Part shown: positions 51,512 to 59,286 of the stretch, one piece after another | Numbering within the stretch: position 1 is the stretch's first letter | Layout of the letters: the number at the start of each line of letters is the position of its first letter | Assembly: GCA_022826665.1 (NCBI GenBank) | Contig: JAJDUK010000051.1 | Coordinates: 1 to 64,000, forward strand | Length of the DNA stretch: 64,000 nt | Origin: Alphaproteobacteria bacterium | GTDB taxonomy: Bacteria; Pseudomonadota; Alphaproteobacteria; UBA828 | Direction of reading: 5' to 3' | The notes under the pieces: generated by a model | The model's database searches: none | What the model saw: only the letters and a program-made list of their open reading frames with translations | What the model was told of the DNA's origin: nothing | Made by a program: the position numbers and the translations under genes

Positions 51512-52079
51512 GCGCTTCGAATCCCCATTTCGCCCAATGATCATCGGTGAAGTCCTGGCCATCCCTCTCGCGCGCGAACAGTTCGATCTTGCGGAGAAGC
51601 GGAAACATCTCTTCGATGCGCAGCCGCACTTCATCCGGTTTTTGCGAGTGAGCCTCCCGCTTGGCGGTGACGAGCTGGCGCACGTTCCTAGCGCCGCGCG
51701 GGGACGGGATCTTTCCTTTCTTGAACACGAGGCATAACTCGCATTGGCTCATGGTATAAAAGCCGGGATTTACTCTTACCTTATCCCACACGAAGGCCAC
51801 GGTTGCCCACGCAAAGCCCCACGCCTTTCCCAGGTCAATCGCTTGGTCTAGATGCGGGTTTGTCGCCCACATGAACAGGAGGCTGTCTTGTGCTGAAATG
51901 CTCGGCACGTTCAACGTCTTGAGGTCATCCACGGTCACGGTCGGATAGTGCCTGACCGCGCCTCCCGTATCTTGGCTGCCCTCGCCGGCGTGCTGAAGCT
52001 GCCCTTTGTAGTCCCAGGGCGGATCGGCATAGAGAATGTCGAATTCTCCAGACGGAAGCGGCGGAAACAACATCCCCAT
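51459..52079 (-). CDS. MT-A70-family (MunI-type) DNA adenine methyltransferase
   Basis: 206 residues from ATG 52079, three bases after the upstream gene's stop; ATG 52073 is an alternative. Motif IV is FDILYADPPWDYKG, followed by HYPTVTVDDLKTL, FMWATNPHLDQAIDLGKAWG and CLVFKKGKIPSPRGARNVRQ, then REAHSQKPDEVRLRIEEM, a pattern typical of MT-A70 enzymes including M.MunI. It would protect the sites cut by the neighbouring endonuclease by N6-adenine methylation. GC is lower than in flanking genes. With the endonuclease frameshifted it may now be an orphan methylase. Confidence 0.87.
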   Translation of the reverse strand: MGMLFPPLPSGEFDILYADPPWDYKGQLQHAGEGSQDTGGAVRHYPTVTVDDLKTLNVPSISAQDSLLFMWATNPHLDQAIDLGKAWGFAWATVAFVWDKVRVNPGFYTMSQCELCLVFKKGKIPSPRGARNVRQLVTAKREAHSQKPDEVRLRIEEMFPLLRKIELFARERDGQDFTDDHWAKWGFEAHGAETYGVAGELAGRGC

Positions 52080-52081
52080 CG

Positions 52082-53281
52082 TCAGAACTCGCGGCCGAGC
52101 AACCTCTCGTCGAAGGGAAACGTGCTCATCAGTTCGAAACCTGTTTCGGTGACCAGAACCTGTTGCTCCAATTTTACCCCTTCGCTCCCTTGTTCGTGAC
52201 CGATGAAGCTTTCCACGCAGAGCGTCATGTTGGGTTCGATGACACCGTCGTAGTCCTGCCCCCCATCGTAGTCGGCCTCGTACACGATATAAGGGTATTC
52301 GCCGGTCGCCCCGATGCCGTGAATCATCAGGTAGTACCGCCGGGCGTAGTACGCAGCCGGAATGTTCCACGCTGCTTCCGTAATTTCCCGGAACGTCCGC
52401 CCCGGTGCGATCAGCGCCATATTGTGCTGGATCTGCTCATGAGCGAGGCGATAGAGCATTCGCTGCTCCGACGTCGGCCTACCGTCACCACAGAGGAACG
52501 TGCGTGAGAAATCGGCGTAATAGCCGTGCGGTCCGACGACATCGGTATCGTGCGCCACCAGGTCGCCGGCGCGGATCACGCGGTCGCCGGTTTCCTGAAA
52601 CCAGGGGTTGGTTTTCTCGCCCGAGCTGAGCAGCCGGGTCTCCACGTAGTCACCGTCATTGGCAATCACGTGGCGGTGGAACTCCGCCCACAGCGCGTTC
52701 TCGGTGATTCCTGGCCGGATCGAGTCTCCGAGAGTCTTTTCCGCCGCCATGACGCACGCCATGGAGCGCTTCGAGCAGACGATTTCCTCCGGCGTCTTGA
52801 TCGCACGCGCTCTCTCTGTCGGAGCCTGCGCATCGAGGATCGTGAACCCCCGATCCGCCAGATGGCCGACGGCCCGTGCATCGATGCGCTCCAAGCCGAT
52901 CCGCGTCTCGCCCGGGCAGTGCTGGCGCATCAGCGCGGCAATCTCCTCGGCCCAGAGCCTTGCCGTCTCATCCAGCAGAGGCCCGCGCGCCACATAGGAG
53001 ACCGTCGTGGAAACGCGTATCTCGTCAATCGCCGGGTTATCACGTTCCATGTGCTCGCAACCCGCGAACTCGAACAGCACGACCGGGCCTTCCAGGGGCA
53101 CGAACACGTAACGCGCTGGATTGCGCAGAAGGAACGGCATCATGTTCCGGGCGCCGGTGGCGTAGCGCACGTTATGCGGATCGGTCAGCACGAGCGCAGC
53201 GAATTCCATCCGGGCCATCTCCGCGCGGAGCCGCTTGAGCCGTCCCAGCCGAAGCGCCGTCTCGTCCGGCGCCTGCGGCAC
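52082..53281 (-). CDS. M24-fold DddP-like paralogue lacking the catalytic Asp
   Basis: 399 residues. Same fold and metal-site spacing as the protein at 49443-50633: HDTDVVGPHGYYADFSRTF, MIHGIGATGEYPY, CVESF, KLEQQV. The Tyr five residues before the metal His is kept (YYLMIH), but the position six residues after it is Gly, where the other paralogue and DddP have Asp. So DMSP lyase activity is unlikely; it may have another substrate. It follows the dipeptide-ABC ATPase gene by 13 bases on the same strand and probably belongs to that operon. Confidence 0.8.
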   Translation of the reverse strand: MPQAPDETALRLGRLKRLRAEMARMEFAALVLTDPHNVRYATGARNMMPFLLRNPARYVFVPLEGPVVLFEFAGCEHMERDNPAIDEIRVSTTVSYVARGPLLDETARLWAEEIAALMRQHCPGETRIGLERIDARAVGHLADRGFTILDAQAPTERARAIKTPEEIVCSKRSMACVMAAEKTLGDSIRPGITENALWAEFHRHVIANDGDYVETRLLSSGEKTNPWFQETGDRVIRAGDLVAHDTDVVGPHGYYADFSRTFLCGDGRPTSEQRMLYRLAHEQIQHNMALIAPGRTFREITEAAWNIPAAYYARRYYLMIHGIGATGEYPYIVYEADYDGGQDYDGVIEPNMTLCVESFIGHEQGSEGVKLEQQVLVTETGFELMSTFPFDERLLGREF

Positions 53282-53294
53282 GTTGTTCGTGGGA

Positions 53295-55406
53295 TTACTG
53301 TGCAGCGTGGAGCTCGTCGCGGTCGGGAATGGAAATCACCGGCTCGACCTCGCGCAGCTCTTCGAGCGGAATGTGGCAGGCGATGACGTGGCGGTCGGCG
53401 TTGGTCTGAAGCGGCGGCGCCTCGTTATCGCAAATCTCGCCGAGCTTGCGCGGGCAGCGAGTCGAGAAAGGACACCCCTTGGGCGGATCGAGCGGGCTTG
53501 GCAGGCTGCCTTCCAGCACGATGCGGCGCCTCTCCACCTCGGGGTCCGCGATGGGCACCGCAGAGAGCAGCGCCTCGGTGTAGGGATGGTAGGGGGGCGC
53601 GAAAATTTGCCCCGTTGAGCCGCGCTCCATGATCTGGCCGAGATACATCACCACCACGCGGTCTGAGAGATAGCGCACCGCCGAGAGGTCGTGGCTGATG
53701 AAGAGCAGCGTGGTGCGGTGCTCGCGCTGAATGTCCATCAGCAGCTCGGTCACCGCCGCGGCGACCGAGACGTCAAGCGCCGAGATCGGCTCGTCCGCGA
53801 TCACCGTCTTGGGATTGCCGGCGAAGGCACGCGCGATGCCCACCCGCTGCTTCTGGCCGCCGGAGAGTTGACGCGGCTTCCGGGTCATGAAGGCGCGCGG
53901 CAGCTTCACCGTGTCGAGCAGCTCGTACACGCGATCCTTCCGCTTGACGGAATCGCGCTCGATGCCGAAGCGCTTGATGACGCGGCCGATCTGATAGCCC
54001 ACGGAGTGAGACGGGTTAAGCGTGTCGTTCGGGTTCTGGAACACCATCTGCAGGGAGGAGAGTTGCGCCGCCGTGCGCTTGTTGACCGGAATGCCGCCAA
54101 GGTCAGTTCCATCCAGCGTGACCTCGCCGTCGGTGGCGGTCTCAAGGCCCATCAGCACTTTGGCGAAGGTGGACTTGCCGCAGCCCGATTCGCCGACGAT
54201 GGCGACCGTCTCGCCTTCGCCCGCGCGGAAGCTGATGCTCTCGTTCGCCTTGACTTCGCGCACCGCGCCGCCGGAGACGAGTGCCGCCAGCGAGCGATCA
54301 CGCACCTTGTAGTACTTGCGCATGTCGGCGACCTCGAGGACCGTCTCGCCGACCTCGATCGGCTCACGAACCTCATCGACACGCACCGCCTCTGTGACGT
54401 CGATCCCCTCCCAGCGCCTACATCGCACCCGATGCGCCGGGTCGTCGTCGGTGTGCACCCCCTCCATCGGGATCAGGCCCTTGTCACACTGCCCCTGCTC
54501 GAAGAACCCGCAACGCGGCCCAAAATTGCAGCCCTCGGGCCGCTCGTGCGGGAGCGGAAGCTGGCCCTTGATCGAGACCAACGGGCGCGCGTTCTTGTCT
54601 GCGTGCGGCAACGGAATGCAGCCGAAGAGGCCCTGGGTATAGGGGTGCTTGGGCCACGAGAAGATCGAATCGATCGTCCCCTCCTCCACCACCTCGCCCG
54701 AGTACATCACGCAGATGCGGTCGCAGACCTCCAGCATCAGGCCGAGATTGTGGGAGATGTAGAGCAGCGAGGAGCCGGTCTCGCGGCTGAGCTCGGCGAT
54801 CAACTCGACGATGCCCGCTTCCACCGTCACGTCGAGTGCCGTCGTCGGCTCGTCCAGCAACAGTAGTGCGGGCCGTGAGAGCAGCGCCATGGCAATCACC
54901 ACGCGCTGCTGCTGGCCGCCGGAGACCTGGTGCGGGTAGGAGATCATGAGCCGCTTCGGGTCCGGAATATGCACCGCCGACAGCATGTCGTAGGCGCGCT
55001 GGAAGGCTTCGGCCTTGTTCACGCCCTCGTGGATTATCGGCACTTCCATGAGCTGCTGGCCGATGGTCAGGCTCGGATTGAGCGAGGCCATCGGCTCCTG
55101 GTAGATCATGGCGATGTCCTTGCCGCGCACCCGGCGGATTTCCTCCTCGGACATCTCGGCCATGTCGCGGCCCTTGAACTTGATGGTGCCGCCGACGATG
55201 TCGCCGTTATGCCCCATATAGCGCATGACGCCGTTGGCCACGGTGGACTTGCCACAGCCGGATTCGCCGACGAGGCCGACCGATTCGCCCTTGGCCACGG
55301 TAAGATCGAAGTCGTAGACGGCGGGAACCTCGCCGGCCCGCGTGTAGTAGCTGAGGCAGAGGCCGGTGATCTCGAGGACTGGCGGCTCGGAAGCGTGATC
55401 CGACAT
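53295..55406 (-). CDS. Peptide-type ABC transporter, fused DppD-DppF ATPase
   Basis: 703 residues with two complete ATPase domains in one chain. First: GESGCGKSTVANG, SGGQQQRVVIAMALLSRPAL, LLDEPTTALD. Second: GESGCGKSTFAKV, LSGGQKQRVGIARAFAG, ADEPISALD. Each is followed by an oligopeptide-transporter C-terminal region with clustered cysteines (CNFGPRCGFFEQGQC and CPFSTRCPRKLGEIC). It energises import of a peptide, opine or other small solute. The permeases lie directly upstream. Confidence 0.93.
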   Translation of the reverse strand: MSDHASEPPVLEITGLCLSYYTRAGEVPAVYDFDLTVAKGESVGLVGESGCGKSTVANGVMRYMGHNGDIVGGTIKFKGRDMAEMSEEEIRRVRGKDIAMIYQEPMASLNPSLTIGQQLMEVPIIHEGVNKAEAFQRAYDMLSAVHIPDPKRLMISYPHQVSGGQQQRVVIAMALLSRPALLLLDEPTTALDVTVEAGIVELIAELSRETGSSLLYISHNLGLMLEVCDRICVMYSGEVVEEGTIDSIFSWPKHPYTQGLFGCIPLPHADKNARPLVSIKGQLPLPHERPEGCNFGPRCGFFEQGQCDKGLIPMEGVHTDDDPAHRVRCRRWEGIDVTEAVRVDEVREPIEVGETVLEVADMRKYYKVRDRSLAALVSGGAVREVKANESISFRAGEGETVAIVGESGCGKSTFAKVLMGLETATDGEVTLDGTDLGGIPVNKRTAAQLSSLQMVFQNPNDTLNPSHSVGYQIGRVIKRFGIERDSVKRKDRVYELLDTVKLPRAFMTRKPRQLSGGQKQRVGIARAFAGNPKTVIADEPISALDVSVAAAVTELLMDIQREHRTTLLFISHDLSAVRYLSDRVVVMYLGQIMERGSTGQIFAPPYHPYTEALLSAVPIADPEVERRRIVLEGSLPSPLDPPKGCPFSTRCPRKLGEICDNEAPPLQTNADRHVIACHIPLEELREVEPVISIPDRDELHAAQ

Positions 55407-55416
55407 TCTGCCTCTC

Positions 55417-56322
55417 CTAGTCCTTGAGCGACACTTCGCGCAGGCCGTCCGCCAGCAGGTTGAAACCGAGCACCAGCAGGGAGACGGCGCAGGCCGGCAA
55501 GATCGCCATGTGCGGGAAGCCGCCGGAGACGAAGGCGCGGGTCTCGGTAATCATGCCGCCCCAGTCGGGGTCCGGCGGCGGCAGGCCGAGGCCGAGGAAG
55601 CCAAGCGCGCCAATGGTGATCGTGGTGTAGCCCATGCGCAGACAGAAATCGACGATCAGCGGCCCACGCGCATTGGGCAGGATCTCCATCAGCATGATGT
55701 ACCAGGGGCCTTCGCCCCGGGTCTGGGCTGCGGCGATGTAATCACGCGTCGCGATGTCCATGGTCACGCCGCGCACGATACGCATGATGCCGGGCGAGGA
55801 CGCAAAGACGACGGCGAAGATGATGTTGATCCCGGACGCGCCGACCTTCGCGATGATCAGCACGTAGAGCACCATGATGGGGAAGGAGAGGATGACGTTG
55901 GCAACAAACGACAGAATTTCGTCGAGATAGCCCCGGAAGTACCCCGCGGCGAGGCCCATGAGGATGCCCACGACGTAGGCCGCGACCGTAGCCGCCGTGG
56001 CGTAGAAGAGCACCCGCTGACCGCCGAAGATGATCCTCGACAGAATGTCGCGCCCAAGATGGTCGGTGCCGAGCAGGAAGATACCCCCTTCCGGCGCCTC
56101 CGCACCGGGGTAGGCGAATGGCACCATCGTCGCATTGGGATCGAAGGGCGCGATGAATTCCGCGAATATCGCCAGAATCACAAAACCGAGGACGATTCCG
56201 GCCCCGATCATGCCGACCGGGCTCTCCCTTAGCAGAAAGACAGGCCTGAGCGACCCCGCGAAGCTCGCGCCGAGCCTGGAGAGCGGCGTGCTGACGGCGT
56301 TCATGCGTGGCACGTCGCTCAT
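55417..56322 (-). CDS. Peptide-type ABC transporter permease, DppC-like
   Basis: 301 residues from ATG 56322, overlapping the DppB-like stop (ATGA). N-terminal helix, FLLGTDHLGRDILSRIIFGG, and the C-terminal EAA-like loop AAAQTRGEGPWYIMLMEILP are typical of DppC/OppC. The longer open frame upstream in this frame is a shadow over the DppB-like gene. Confidence 0.92.
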   Translation of the reverse strand: MSDVPRMNAVSTPLSRLGASFAGSLRPVFLLRESPVGMIGAGIVLGFVILAIFAEFIAPFDPNATMVPFAYPGAEAPEGGIFLLGTDHLGRDILSRIIFGGQRVLFYATAATVAAYVVGILMGLAAGYFRGYLDEILSFVANVILSFPIMVLYVLIIAKVGASGINIIFAVVFASSPGIMRIVRGVTMDIATRDYIAAAQTRGEGPWYIMLMEILPNARGPLIVDFCLRMGYTTITIGALGFLGLGLPPPDPDWGGMITETRAFVSGGFPHMAILPACAVSLLVLGFNLLADGLREVSLKD

Positions 56323-57251
56323 TTGAATCTGATCCTCGGATTCAGATAGGTGTAGCCGAGATCGCCTACGGTCTGGGTGAAGACCGCGACGAAGACCGCC
56401 GCGACGCCGCAGGCCTCGATGACGAAGATGTCGCGCCGGAGCGCCGCCTCCAGCAGCAGCGCGCCGAACCCCTTGTAGCCGAATGCGAACTCGGTCACGA
56501 CCACGCCCGATAGCAGCCAATTGATCTGCAGCATGATCACGGTGAAGGGCGCGATCAGCGCGTTTCTCAAGGCGTGCTTGAGAATGATGTGCCGGTAGGG
56601 CAGGCCCTTGAGCACCGCCGTGCGGATGTACGGGGTGGTCATCACCTCGGCCATCGACGCGCGCGTCATCCGCGCTATGTAGCCGAAGCCATATAGCGTC
56701 AGTACAAGTACAGGCAGGATCATCTGGACCGGGTCGAACCCGGACGTCATCGACGAGGTGCCGGGCAACCAGCCGAGCCAGAAGACGAAGATCCCGACCA
56801 GGAAGACGGCGCTCGCATATTCGGGGATCGAGGTGGTGATGATCGAGAAGACCGAGATCGCCCGGTCCTGCAGGGAGCCTTCCTTCATCCCCGCCAGCAC
56901 GCCGAGGGTGAGTGCGATCAGCACCATGATGACGAAGGTGACGCCCGCCAGGATGCCCGTATTGCCCAGGCGGTCCCAGAAGATCTCGCTGACCGGCCTC
57001 TTGTAGATGACCGAGTCTCCGAGATCGCCGGAGAATATTCGGCCGATCCATTCGAAATAGCGGACAATGACGGAACGGTCGTAGCCGTTCTCAATGACCC
57101 AGGCGTTGAGCTGTTGGTCCTGCGCGTAGGGACCGAGAATACTGCGGGCGATCAGTCTCGGGTCGCCCTCGTTGATGAGGAAGAGCAGCAGCGCAACGAC
57201 CAGCATGATGAGGATCATCATGCCGATGCGACGGATGATCAGCTGGACCAT
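56319..57251 (-). CDS. Peptide-type ABC transporter permease, DppB-like
   Basis: 310 residues, six membrane helices. MTRASMAEVMTTPYIRTAVL and KGLPYRHIILKHALRNALI form the EAA loop; the N-terminal ILIMLVVALLLFLINEGDPR is the usual first helix. It lies downstream of a strong hairpin that follows the binding-protein gene. Confidence 0.92.
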   Translation of the reverse strand: MVQLIIRRIGMMILIMLVVALLLFLINEGDPRLIARSILGPYAQDQQLNAWVIENGYDRSVIVRYFEWIGRIFSGDLGDSVIYKRPVSEIFWDRLGNTGILAGVTFVIMVLIALTLGVLAGMKEGSLQDRAISVFSIITTSIPEYASAVFLVGIFVFWLGWLPGTSSMTSGFDPVQMILPVLVLTLYGFGYIARMTRASMAEVMTTPYIRTAVLKGLPYRHIILKHALRNALIAPFTVIMLQINWLLSGVVVTEFAFGYKGFGALLLEAALRRDIFVIEACGVAAVFVAVFTQTVGDLGYTYLNPRIRFK

Positions 57252-57310
57252 GCCGAACGCCGGTGTCTAGTAGACGCCCCGCACCGAGGGCACCCGCCTA
57301 AGCGGAAAAC

Positions 57311-57342
57311 GCGGCGCGGGAGACTTGCACCTCCCGCGCCGC
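57311..57342 (-). terminator. Hairpin between peptide-binding protein and permease genes
   Basis: A 12-bp inverted repeat (GCGGCGCGGGAG with CTCCCGCGCCGC) and an 8-base loop just after the binding-protein stop. In the minus-strand direction it is followed by GTTTTCC and preceded by AGAAA, so it is closer to a true intrinsic terminator than the two other transporter hairpins. Read-through would still feed the permease genes. Confidence 0.8.
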
Positions 57343-57349
57343 TTTCTGC

Positions 57350-59077
57350 TCAACCGTCCAGCCACACGTTGTGGAACTGGTGGTAAAGCGTCGGGTGGGT
57401 CTGGTGGCCCTTCACCCGCTTGTTCGCCGCCTTGTAGACCGAGCGCCAGAACGGCTGCGGGATGATCGCGTCGTCCTGCAGGAGCTTCTGGCAAACCTCC
57501 ATCTTCTTCCTGCGCTCGTTGACGTCGAGAGTACCCTCGGCATCGTCGAGCGCCGCATCGAAGGCCGGGTTGTCGTAGGCGACTTCGTTCCACGGCACGC
57601 CTTTCCGGTAGGCAAGGCCGAGCACCATGGTGCCAAGTGGGCGATGCGTCCACGCGGTGTAGCCCCATGGCGCCTTGTCCCAGACCTCCCAGTACTGGTT
57701 GGCCGGCATCTTGTTGATCTCAATGTTGATGCCCGCCGGCGCAGCCTGGTTCTTGAAGATCGCGCAGGCGTCGGTCATCCACGGGCCCTCAGTGTCGCCG
57801 TTGGCGATCTCGAGCGTGATCCCGTCGGCATAGCCGGCCTCGGCCAAAAGCGCCTTCGCCTTCTCGACGTCCCGTGTTAGCGGCGGCAGCGCCGCATACT
57901 CTGGATGGATCGGGCAGACGTGGTGGTTCTCGGCGATCTGACCACGACCCTGGAACGCCTTGTCCAGGATCTCCTGGTGATCCATGCACGCCGCGACCGC
58001 CTGGCGAAGCTTGAGATTGTCGAAGGGCGCCTCCGTGATCCGGAACCTCATGACCGCGGTCTGCGCGGTCGTGACCGGGTGAATGTCCACGAACGGCAGA
58101 GCCTGCGCCGCATCGATAAGGTTGTTCGGCAGGCGGAAGACCATGTCCACCTGCTGCGATGCGAGCGCCGCGATCCAGGCGTTGGTGTCCTCGCCGTGGT
58201 CGAAATAGTGGATTTCGTCGAGGTAGAAGTCCCCGGCCCACCAGTCCCGTGCCCGCTTGAGGATGGCGACCTCGCCCAGCGCGTACTCGGCAAGCTCGAA
58301 CGGTCCGGTGCCGATCGGGTTGGCCGAGAGATCGGCCTCGTAGTCCACACCGAAGCCCCGATGCACAATGGCGGTCGGGTAGTTGTAGAAGTTCTCCGGC
58401 ATGGCCAGAGCGGGCTGCTTCAGGTTGAACTGGATCGTGTGGTCGTCGATCACCTCGACCGCGCCAGGGATGCCGCGCGGTTGGCCGTCCTCGCCCTCCT
58501 CGACCATGGCGCCGAAGAGCCCGAGGTTCGAAGAGCCGACCGCCGGGTCGAGCCAGCGGTTGACCGTATGAGCAACGTCGGCGGAGGTGAAGGCGTCGCC
58601 GTTCGACCAGGTGATGCCCTGGTTCAGGTGGAACACCCAGGTCGCCAGGTCGTCGGAGGCTTCCCAGCTGCTGGCGAGATAGGGGACCGTGACGTTGTCC
58701 GACCCGGTGCGAGTCAAATACTCGACCATGAAGCGCGAGACGTTCGACCTCTCTGTCCAGGGGAAGGTCGCCGGATCGGTCATCTCCTGCACACGCATGG
58801 AGACCCTGAGCGTGCCGCCCGCCTTTGGCATTTCGTCGGCCATCGCAGAGCCGATCACGTCACCGCGGCCGGTGAGCTGGTCGGCCATGGCGTAGACGGT
58901 GCCGGTCGCCATGCCGAGCAGTGCCGCCTGGCGCAGGAAGTCGCGCCGGTTGATCTTGCCCGTCCGAAGCTGGTCGCAAAGCTCGGGCATATATGAATGC
59001 GTCTCGGCGCCCAATGCGCGCTCCGACGGCAGCGTATAGCGCCGTGGATCACGGCTTAGCACTTTTCTGTCTTTCAT
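57350..59077 (-). CDS. Peptide-type ABC transporter solute-binding protein (family 5, Tat-like signal)
   Basis: 575 residues from ATG 59077 (site CGGAGGAAAAG). A 55-residue polar start is followed by NRRDFLRQAALLGMATGTVY, a twin-arginine-like signal. The body fits DppA/OppA-type proteins (GGTLRVSMRVQEMTDPATF, VFHLNQGITWSNGDAFTSAD, NPIGTGPFEL, DNLKLRQAVAACMDHQEIL). It binds a peptide or other solute for the transporter encoded downstream. The long N-terminal extension before the signal is unusual. Confidence 0.92.
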   Translation of the reverse strand: MKDRKVLSRDPRRYTLPSERALGAETHSYMPELCDQLRTGKINRRDFLRQAALLGMATGTVYAMADQLTGRGDVIGSAMADEMPKAGGTLRVSMRVQEMTDPATFPWTERSNVSRFMVEYLTRTGSDNVTVPYLASSWEASDDLATWVFHLNQGITWSNGDAFTSADVAHTVNRWLDPAVGSSNLGLFGAMVEEGEDGQPRGIPGAVEVIDDHTIQFNLKQPALAMPENFYNYPTAIVHRGFGVDYEADLSANPIGTGPFELAEYALGEVAILKRARDWWAGDFYLDEIHYFDHGEDTNAWIAALASQQVDMVFRLPNNLIDAAQALPFVDIHPVTTAQTAVMRFRITEAPFDNLKLRQAVAACMDHQEILDKAFQGRGQIAENHHVCPIHPEYAALPPLTRDVEKAKALLAEAGYADGITLEIANGDTEGPWMTDACAIFKNQAAPAGINIEINKMPANQYWEVWDKAPWGYTAWTHRPLGTMVLGLAYRKGVPWNEVAYDNPAFDAALDDAEGTLDVNERRKKMEVCQKLLQDDAIIPQPFWRSVYKAANKRVKGHQTHPTLYHQFHNVWLDG

Positions 59078-59286
59078 CCGCTTTTCCTCCGAGTGTTGCT
59101 CTGTGCCGGCACCGCTGCACCGCTCTTGGAAAGAGATACGCGGCCCCATTCTCCCCGCCCGAAACGAACTGGCCGACCAAGCCTAGCCCATTGCTGATGC
59201 CCTGTCGCCCCTTGCCCCATTTGGGGGAGAGCGTGTCGCTGTGCCGGCTCCCGGTAGTTGGCGATTGCTGATATCCAAGAATGATA

